This document shows, piece by piece, positions 1-3,852 of a stretch of 12,842 bases of DNA; within the stretch, counting starts at the first letter, position 1, and each line of letters begins with the position of its first letter. This DNA is from CAZKMQ01 sp964554065 (GTDB taxonomy: Bacteria > Patescibacteriota > Patescibacteriia > Magasanikbacterales > JBBTQS01): the NCBI GenBank assembly GCA_964554065.1, contig CAZKMQ010000021.1, positions 1 through 12,842 on the forward strand, read 5' to 3'. Made by a program: the position numbers and the translations under genes. The notes under the pieces are model-generated. The model made no database searches. It had not been told where the DNA came from and saw only the letters and a list, made by a program, of their open reading frames with translations.

Positions 1-31
1 TTTTTTTTAACAGAAAATAAAAGCTATAATT

Positions 32-436
32 ATGGCCGTGGGACTAGTTCTTATCGGTGCAGGGTGTGGAAAACTTATTCAAACTCGGCCGGCAGATGCT
101 ATTGATTTGCCAGGAGATTATTACACAACTCCACCGGCGCAAGTATATGTAACACCAGAAGGTGACAATCGTAAGATTTTGACCGATGGTGAATGTTTGA
201 TTTACTTATCAGACAGTAATACATTAATGAGCCCAAATTGGGATGAGGAGAAAACAACACAGAAGTATGGCGATAATGCATATAATTTAATTCGTTACAG
301 AGAGAACGCATTTACCCCGCGTATAGATGCGCATCTTTTAGATTCTAAAGTAAAATTCTCATTGGATAATCCAGCTGGGTTTGATAGGTGTGTAACGGAT
401 TTCTACACATTGCTCAGTAATACAAAGGGGTTCTAA
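32..436 (+). CDS. Putative small lipoprotein of unknown function
   Basis: The gene is not recognised. The 134-aa product starts with an uncharged hydrophobic stretch ending in LIGAGC (Cys12 from this ATG), which resembles a weak lipobox. The mature part is soluble-looking and has two further Cys residues, in GECLIY and DRCVTD. The start is uncertain. From ATG32 there is no positive n-region. Reading upstream in frame to the stop at 8-10 adds I-K-A-I-I, which would make a textbook lipoprotein signal with Cys at position 17, but the only candidate initiator there is ATA at 17-19. A TATAAT lies at 25-30, overlapping this region, and no Shine-Dalgarno site is visible. The gene converges on the minus-strand gene at 504-1166 and the two share a terminator. 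Secretion and lipidation are inferred, not shown. Confidence 0.6.
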   Translation: MAVGLVLIGAGCGKLIQTRPADAIDLPGDYYTTPPAQVYVTPEGDNRKILTDGECLIYLSDSNTLMSPNWDEEKTTQKYGDNAYNLIRYRENAFTPRIDAHLLDSKVKFSLDNPAGFDRCVTDFYTLLSNTKGF

Positions 437-450
437 ATATACGATAAAGC

Positions 451-481
451 AAAAAGACCGCGTCGTAGACGGGGTCTTTTT
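451..481. terminator. Bidirectional intrinsic terminator shared by two convergent genes
   Basis: The outer stem AAAAAGACC (451-459) pairs with GGTCTTTTT (473-481). The inner stem CGTC/GACG (461-464 with 468-471) is separated from it by a G/G mismatch and closed by a 3-nt loop. The A-run before and T-run after the stem give a U-tract in both directions, so it can end the lipoprotein-like gene (+) and the minus-strand gene whose stop is at 504. Confidence 0.85.
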
Positions 482-503
482 GGTTAAGGGTTAAAAGGCG
501 GTG

Positions 504-1166
504 CTAGGCGAGAATGTCCTCTGGCACTGTGAGCAGAAGCTCGACAACACGTGCCGGCTTGGTGTACTGCTCAAGCATGTAGCCGCCGGTCATGATGCTG
601 CCGCTCCAGCCGTCGAGCGAGAACTCACCAACAACCTCTTCGCCTTCCATGACTTCGTACACCAGTCGTGGAAAGCCGTCGCCGTTGACGATGGAGTTGC
701 GACATTCCAAGCCCCACTCACTGAGCTCGCCCTGTACTGCTGGCAAGATTTCCCGGTTGAGCGAGTCAACAAACTGTTGCCGCTTGTCAATCGGCTGTTT
801 GGCCTTTTTTCGCTGCTTCTTGTTGGGCTTGGGTGGCTTAGCCATGAGCAGGTTGAGCTTGTGCGTCACGCCGACCAGGGTGATGTTCTCAATCATTGGC
901 GCGGCTCTTTCGAGCGGCTCATTCAGCACGATTACATCGCCGTAGTCCACCAGAACTCGACGATTGCGATCATGCTCCCAGTTCAGCGACACCATGACTG
1001 CCATCACTGTAAAGAGATCCCGACGATTGATGGAGAAGTCCACCGGCTTCTCATGAGCTTGGAAGATCCATAGCAGGCCAGCGTATCCATTTTCCTTGAA
1101 GGTGATCTCCAGCTGACCCGAACTGGGGCAACGAGCGATCGTCTTTTTTACTCTATCTGCGTCCAT
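504..1166 (-). CDS. Hypothetical protein, GC-rich accessory gene with Lys-rich linker
   Basis: The function and family are not recognised. The start chosen is the ATG at 1166-1164, giving 220 aa. It has GGGAGG 6 nt upstream, whereas an in-frame ATG at 1211 has no such site. The protein is soluble-looking with two predicted parts: residues 1-108 and 130-220 (the latter rich in Val/Glu/Gly beta-like segments such as RLVYEVMEGEEVVGEFSLDG). They are joined by a Lys/Pro-rich basic linker (about 109-128) that could contact nucleic acid. No signal peptide or membrane segment is seen. Codon third positions are GC-rich: a 60-base sample (541-600) is 58% GC against about 35% in a sample of the Clp gene. 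It has its own consensus promoter and terminator. Accessory or transferred origin is inferred from composition and from the isolated unit. Confidence 0.8.
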   Translation of the reverse strand: MDADRVKKTIARCPSSGQLEITFKENGYAGLLWIFQAHEKPVDFSINRRDLFTVMAVMVSLNWEHDRNRRVLVDYGDVIVLNEPLERAAPMIENITLVGVTHKLNLLMAKPPKPNKKQRKKAKQPIDKRQQFVDSLNREILPAVQGELSEWGLECRNSIVNGDGFPRLVYEVMEGEEVVGEFSLDGWSGSIMTGGYMLEQYTKPARVVELLLTVPEDILA

Positions 1167-1172
1167 TTTGGA

Positions 1173-1178
1173 CCTCCC
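1173..1178 (-). promoter_or_regulatory. Strong Shine-Dalgarno site deciding the start of the 504-1166 gene
   Basis: CCTCCC on the plus strand reads GGGAGG on the coding strand, 6 nt before ATG 1166. It is unusual here because nearly all core genes in the window lack a recognisable SD. It sits in a leader that resembles that of the minus-strand gene at 8547-9137. Confidence 0.8.
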
Positions 1179-1234
1179 TGTTGTTGTGATTGTGCACCTC
1201 GTTCGCTTCAATGAAGGGCGAAAAAGAACAATCT

Positions 1235-1263
1235 ACTATACCATATTTAGCCGGTTTTGTCAA
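1235..1263 (-). promoter_or_regulatory. Consensus sigma-70-type promoter for the 504-1166 gene
   Basis: On the minus strand, TTGACA (1263-1258), a 17-nt spacer and TATAGT (1240-1235). The predicted transcription start is near 1228, giving a leader of about 60 nt to ATG 1166. Confidence 0.85.
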
Positions 1264-1302
1264 TGATAAGGCGAGTCGCTTAGTGATAATGCTAAGTAAT
1301 GG

Positions 1303-1331
1303 TTGACAAAATCCCTAATTTATGCTACAAT
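1303..1331 (+). promoter_or_regulatory. Consensus promoter for the small 1338-1550 transcription unit
   Basis: TTGACA (1303-1308), a 17-nt spacer, TACAAT (1326-1331). The predicted start is near 1338, only about 3 nt before the ATG at 1341. It is divergent from the promoter at 1235-1263, with 39 nt between the two -35 boxes. Confidence 0.85.
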
Positions 1332-1340
1332 TCATCAGCT

Positions 1341-1463
1341 ATGACTACCACAGGGGTGGTCCGCTGCCTCTACTGGCATGGCGATGTGTGGCACTGTGGC
1401 TACCGCTGGCTGCCCTACGACTGGGAAGGTCTCAACCCTGCGGTGGTACGTGCACGTAACTAG
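1341..1463 (+). CDS. Small 40-aa aromatic/Cys/His-rich ORF, near-leaderless
   Basis: This ORF runs from ATG 1341 to TAG 1461-1463 and encodes 40 aa with Trp at 12, 17, 23 and 28, Tyr at 11, 21 and 26, His at 13 and 18, and Cys at 9 and 19. The family is not recognised. Support for coding: it begins about 3 nt after the predicted transcription start of a perfect promoter, about 70% of its third codon positions are G or C, and the unit ends in a strong terminator. A 60-base sample (1381-1440) is 63% GC, similar to the gene at 504-1166 and unlike the core genes. There is no Shine-Dalgarno site, so translation would be leaderless. The alternative is that the whole 1338-1550 transcript is a structured or regulatory RNA and the ORF is incidental. 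A leader-peptide role is less likely because a terminator, not a biosynthetic operon, follows. Confidence 0.5.
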   Translation: MTTTGVVRCLYWHGDVWHCGYRWLPYDWEGLNPAVVRARN

Positions 1464-1510
1464 TCCTTAGTGCTTGGGGTTTAGTCATTGGTACTTTGAC
1501 CTTAGTCCTT
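1461..1510 (+). repeat. Motif TAGTC(C/A)TT repeated three times with 21-nt period
   Basis: TAGTCCTT at 1461-1468, TAGTCATT at 1482-1489 and TAGTCCTT at 1503-1510 are spaced exactly 21 nt apart. The first two full 21-nt units match at 14 of 21 positions. The third keeps only the first 8 bases plus scattered matches before running into the terminator stem. The first repeat overlaps the TAG stop of the small ORF. No function is assigned. Confidence 0.55.
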
Positions 1511-1514
1511 CGGT

Positions 1515-1550
1515 CCGCACCAGAAATATTCTGGTGCGGTCTTCTTTTTT
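1515..1550 (+). terminator. Intrinsic terminator of the small GC-rich unit
   Basis: CCGCACCAGAA (1515-1525) pairs perfectly with TTCTGGTGCGG (1529-1539) across a 3-nt loop, followed by the pyrimidine/T tract TCTTCTTTTTT (1540-1550). With the promoter at 1303-1331 it defines a transcript of about 210 nt. Confidence 0.9.
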
Positions 1551-1577
1551 ACAAAAACTTTTCCACACCCCAGTGGC

Positions 1578-1605
1578 TTGACTTCACAGAATAGTGGGGT
1601 ACAAT
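1578..1605 (+). promoter_or_regulatory. Promoter of the mraZ-rsmH-ftsL operon
   Basis: TTGACT (1578-1583), a 16-nt spacer, TACAAT (1600-1605). The predicted start is near 1612, leaving a 5' UTR of about 130 nt before the mraZ ATG at 1746. A GTGGG lies inside the spacer (1594-1598), where a bound repressor would block RNA polymerase. Confidence 0.65.
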
Positions 1606-1639
1606 GGAGACATAGGATGATCAAGTGGGGATGAGTGGG
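1594..1639 (+). promoter_or_regulatory. MraZ-type operator (GTGGG boxes)
   Basis: GTGGG occurs at 1594-1598, 1625-1629 and 1635-1639. The last two are 10 bp apart with a 5-nt spacer (GATGA). MraZ proteins are known to bind direct GTGGG-like repeats at about 10-bp spacing upstream of their own operon, so autoregulation is likely. The usual third box in phase (near 1645) is not recognisable; only GGGAG occurs there. Confidence 0.65.
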
Positions 1640-1670
1640 AAAGGGAGCCATTCATCTTCACTACTTGATC
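1619..1670 (+). promoter_or_regulatory. Long hairpin in the mraZ 5' UTR
   Basis: GATCAAGT (1619-1626) pairs with ACTTGATC (1663-1670), and GATGAGTGG (1630-1638) pairs with CCATTCATC (1648-1656, one G-U). An asymmetric internal loop (3 nt versus 6 nt) separates the stems, and a 9-nt loop closes the structure. That is 17 pairs in 52 nt, downstream of the predicted transcription start. The 5' arm contains most of the two phased GTGGG boxes. No poly-U follows, so it is not a terminator. Confidence 0.6.
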
Positions 1671-1745
1671 GAAGCTGGTTACTTTGATCAAATCCGCTAT
1701 CGCCATGCTGAGTTAAGAGGCAGCAGGCGACTTTATCAACTTCCC

Positions 1746-2177
1746 ATGTTTATAGGAGAGTTCACGCATTCGATCGATGAAAAAGGCCGGGTATCAATAC
1801 CTGGCAAATTTCGTGCGGAACTAAAAAAGGGTGCAGTAGTAACTCGCGGTTTAGATAACTGCTTGTTCCTGTACACCAAACAAGAATGGCGCGAGCATGC
1901 TAAGAAGCTTGCCGCACTTCCAATTAGTCAGTCTAACACACGTGCATTCGCCCGGCTCATGCTTGCGGGAGCAATGGATGTGAAAATAGACTCCCAAGGA
2001 AGAATTCTTGTGCCGGAGTATTTGCGGCAGTTTGGTGACTTCAAAAAAGAAGTAGTAGTTACTGGACTGTTTAATCGCTTAGAACTTTGGGATAAAGCAA
2101 AGTGGAATAAGTATAAGGCAGGGACCGAAAAAGATTCAGTCAAAATAGCTGAACAACTCGGTGAATTAGGAATCTAG
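1746..2177 (+). CDS. mraZ: Transcriptional regulator MraZ
   Basis: MraZ is a ring-forming DNA-binding protein that controls the division and cell-wall (dcw) cluster. The 143-aa product has the two expected SpoVT/AbrB-like repeats: the first opens with MFIGEFTHSIDEKGRVSIPG (1-20) and the second has DSQGRILVP (82-90). The reading frame is open back to an ATG at 1635, which would add 37 residues, but the family begins exactly at MFIGE and the extension would cover the operator and hairpin, so ATG 1746 is chosen. The upstream AGGCAGCAGG is at best a weak SD. It is followed 4 nt later by rsmH. Length is normal for the family (about 140-150 aa). Confidence 0.95.
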   Translation: MFIGEFTHSIDEKGRVSIPGKFRAELKKGAVVTRGLDNCLFLYTKQEWREHAKKLAALPISQSNTRAFARLMLAGAMDVKIDSQGRILVPEYLRQFGDFKKEVVVTGLFNRLELWDKAKWNKYKAGTEKDSVKIAEQLGELGI

Positions 2178-2181
2178 CCTT

Positions 2182-3057
2182 ATGCGACACGAAGCAGTAC
2201 TCAAAGAGGAAGCGCTTTCCTCACTGAATTTAGCGACCGCAAATCATATTGTTGACGGTACTATTGGTGATGGCGGTCACAGCCAAATGATTTTGGAGAA
2301 TAGTAATGCAAGCGTTCTCGGGATTGATAAAGATCCCGAGGCGATTTTGCGTTGTGGAAAGTTTCTTGGAGATTATGCAGATCGGGTGACATTAGTGCGT
2401 GATTCATTTGCCAATATTGCGCAAGTGGTTGCTGATAATGATTTTGGTCCAGTTGACGGTGTGTTACTAGATCTTGGCTGGAGTACACCTCAGTTTGAAG
2501 AGCGTGGACGTGGATTCTCATTTGCTAAAGATGAGCCACTTGATATGCGCTATGACGGGTTGGTTGGTAATGGTGAAGCATTAACTGCAGCAAAGATAAT
2601 CAAGTCTTACAGTGTAAAAGATTTGGTACTCATCTTCTCACGGTATGGAGGAGAAGGGAATGCTGAAGGAGTCGCGCGAGCGGTGGCGAGCGCGCGCAGA
2701 AAAAAAGAAATCAAAACAACGGCACAGCTCGTTGAGATTATCGAAGGTGTATATAAAGGAAAGCGCGGCAAGATTCATCCGGCTACAAAAGTTTTTCAAG
2801 CGTTACGCATTGTGGTGAATGATGAATATGAGCAGTTGCGTGAAGGACTAAAAGGTGCGGTGGAAGTTTTGACAAAAGGTGGTCACCTAGCAGTAATTAC
2901 ATTTCATTCAGGAGAAGATCGGATAGTAAAGCGCTTTATTGATGCGCACCCGCAACTAAAATCAATCACAAAAAGACCAATCATAGCAGCACCAGAGGAA
3001 TTGGCACTTAATAATAAGGCACGAAGCGCAAAGCTACGTGTTGCAGAAAAATCATGA
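2182..3057 (+). CDS. rsmH: 16S rRNA m4C1402 N4-methyltransferase RsmH
   Basis: RsmH (MraW) uses S-adenosylmethionine to methylate N4 of C1402 in 16S rRNA, tuning the decoding site of the 30S subunit. The 291-aa protein shows the SAM-binding DGTIGDGGHS (25-34), the acidic GIDKDPEA region (47-54), DGVLLDLGWST (92-102, usually DGILLDLGVSS), RGFSF (110-114) and PLDMRYD (119-125). Near the C-terminus it has VITFHSGEDRIVKRF and ARSAKLRVAEK. The G in FHSGED replaces the common L. Length is slightly below the usual 300-315 aa. An AGGA about 10 nt before the ATG is a weak SD. The gene lies 4 nt after mraZ, and its stop overlaps the next start as ATGA, indicating translational coupling. Confidence 0.96.
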   Translation: MRHEAVLKEEALSSLNLATANHIVDGTIGDGGHSQMILENSNASVLGIDKDPEAILRCGKFLGDYADRVTLVRDSFANIAQVVADNDFGPVDGVLLDLGWSTPQFEERGRGFSFAKDEPLDMRYDGLVGNGEALTAAKIIKSYSVKDLVLIFSRYGGEGNAEGVARAVASARRKKEIKTTAQLVEIIEGVYKGKRGKIHPATKVFQALRIVVNDEYEQLREGLKGAVEVLTKGGHLAVITFHSGEDRIVKRFIDAHPQLKSITKRPIIAAPEELALNNKARSAKLRVAEKS

Positions 3058-3434
3058 AATTTTCACTTTCATACAAAGCAAGTAAAGCAAAAAGAACATT
3101 CAAGCGCATGGGCAAAGCACGTCATGGGTTGAAGTTCTGGTATCAGAAGTTTTCTGGATCAAAAACAGTGCGCATTGCACTGTGCTCAGTAATAATTGCA
3201 TTAGGTATTGGGTATAGTGTAGTGATCAGTAATGTTTCGACCAAAGGGTATGAGCTAACTGATGTTGAGCGACAGATCACACAATTGCGCGAAGAGAATC
3301 AAAAGTTGCGTCTTTCGGTTGCAGAATTTCGTTCATTGTCCACCGTACAAAAGCGCATGCAAGCTCTTGGTATGGTTCCAGTTGATGAAGTAACATATGT
3401 TGCAGTAGGTGGTTCATCTGTTGCTGCTCGATAG
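3054..3434 (+). CDS. ftsL: FtsL-like septum protein (bitopic, coiled coil)
   Basis: This is a 126-aa bitopic protein: a strongly basic cytoplasmic tail (1-40), one transmembrane helix (about 39-58), then an extracytoplasmic heptad-rich coiled coil (about 65-92, YELTDVERQITQLREENQKL) and the segment MQALGMVPVDEVTYV. This layout fits FtsL/DivIC, which bridge early and late divisome proteins and activate FtsWI. Sequence conservation in the family is low, so the name rests on architecture and on position directly after rsmH, the standard place of ftsL in dcw clusters. It overlaps rsmH by 4 nt (ATGA). Unusually, no ftsI/pbp gene follows; a terminator does. Confidence 0.8.
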   Translation: MKFSLSYKASKAKRTFKRMGKARHGLKFWYQKFSGSKTVRIALCSVIIALGIGYSVVISNVSTKGYELTDVERQITQLREENQKLRLSVAEFRSLSTVQKRMQALGMVPVDEVTYVAVGGSSVAAR

Positions 3435-3461
3435 GGGTGTGCAAAACTATGAAATATAGGT

Positions 3462-3481
3462 ACGGCTTTGGCCGTTTTTTT
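3462..3481 (+). terminator. Short intrinsic terminator after ftsL
   Basis: ACGGC (3462-3466) pairs with GCCGT (3471-3475) with a TTTG loop, followed by seven T (3475-3481). The stem is only 5 bp but GC-rich and well placed, 28 nt after the ftsL stop. Confidence 0.7.
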
Positions 3482-3489
3482 GGTATACT
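3481..3489 (+). promoter_or_regulatory. Extended -10 promoter for the Clp-like operon
   Basis: TGG-TATACT (3481-3489) is an extended -10 element with no good -35 box 17 nt upstream. The predicted start is near 3496, making the transcript for ATG 3499 essentially leaderless. The T-tract of the preceding terminator abuts it. Confidence 0.6.
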
Positions 3490-3498
3490 ATATACACT

Positions 3499-3852
3499 AT
3501 GAACATTGTTGTATTACAGCGCGTATTTTTTGAGTTAGTGTCCGACGCAATTACCGGACCTTTATGGTATTACACCAAAGGAACTGTTTATATTTTCAGT
3601 TGGTGGTTGGATCATGTACGATCGTCATGGCATGGAACTGCAGTTGGATTGTGGGCACGAAATATTATGGTGCCCATGTTTGGGCAGTATGATTGGCAGG
3701 GGCGGCTGGTGAGTTTTTTTATTAGATTTTTTCAAGTTATATTTCGCTTTATTGGTTTTGTATTTATCAGTGCGGGATTTACAGTAATTACTATTTTGTG
3801 GTTCATAGGACCAATTGCAGCTGTGTATTATTTCATCATTACTATACTTTAA
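3499..3852 (+). CDS. Small membrane protein of unknown function, upstream partner of the Clp-like ATPase
   Basis: The family is not recognised. The 117-aa, aromatic-rich protein has an amphipathic or re-entrant first half (PLWYYTKGTVYIFSWWLDHV, 21-40). A hydrophobic C-terminal half (about 72-117) can hold two transmembrane helices, with Arg residues at 76 and 83 near the first. There is no cleavable signal sequence. It starts next to a predicted transcription start with no SD, and its TAA stop is immediately followed by the ATG of the 912-aa ATPase (0-nt gap), so the two are almost surely co-transcribed and probably translationally coupled. A membrane partner or adaptor for the ATPase is an inference from that arrangement only. 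Confidence 0.75.
   Translation: MNIVVLQRVFFELVSDAITGPLWYYTKGTVYIFSWWLDHVRSSWHGTAVGLWARNIMVPMFGQYDWQGRLVSFFIRFFQVIFRFIGFVFISAGFTVITILWFIGPIAAVYYFIITIL

Noticed and set aside
501..1073. Long open frame on the plus strand (190 codons)
   Set aside because: It is the antisense shadow of the minus-strand gene at 504-1166, which has a perfect promoter, a strong SD and a sensible start, while the plus frame has no promoter or SD and lies downstream of a terminator.
1167..1211. Upstream ATG for the 504-1166 gene
   Set aside because: The 15 extra codons would cover the GGGAGG site and the leader shared with the gene at 8547-9137; no SD precedes this ATG.
1279..1296. CTTAG/CTAAG inverted repeat between the divergent promoters
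   Set aside because: Only 5 bp per arm with an 8-nt spacer; expected by chance, although its position between two promoters would suit an operator.
1447..1458. 12-bp perfect palindrome TACGTGCACGTA
   Set aside because: It lies inside the small ORF coding for VVRARN-type residues and is a single occurrence; not enough to call an operator.
1635..1745. N-terminal extension of MraZ from ATG 1635
   Set aside because: MraZ proteins begin at MFIGE; the extension would translate through the operator boxes and the 5' UTR hairpin and has no family counterpart.
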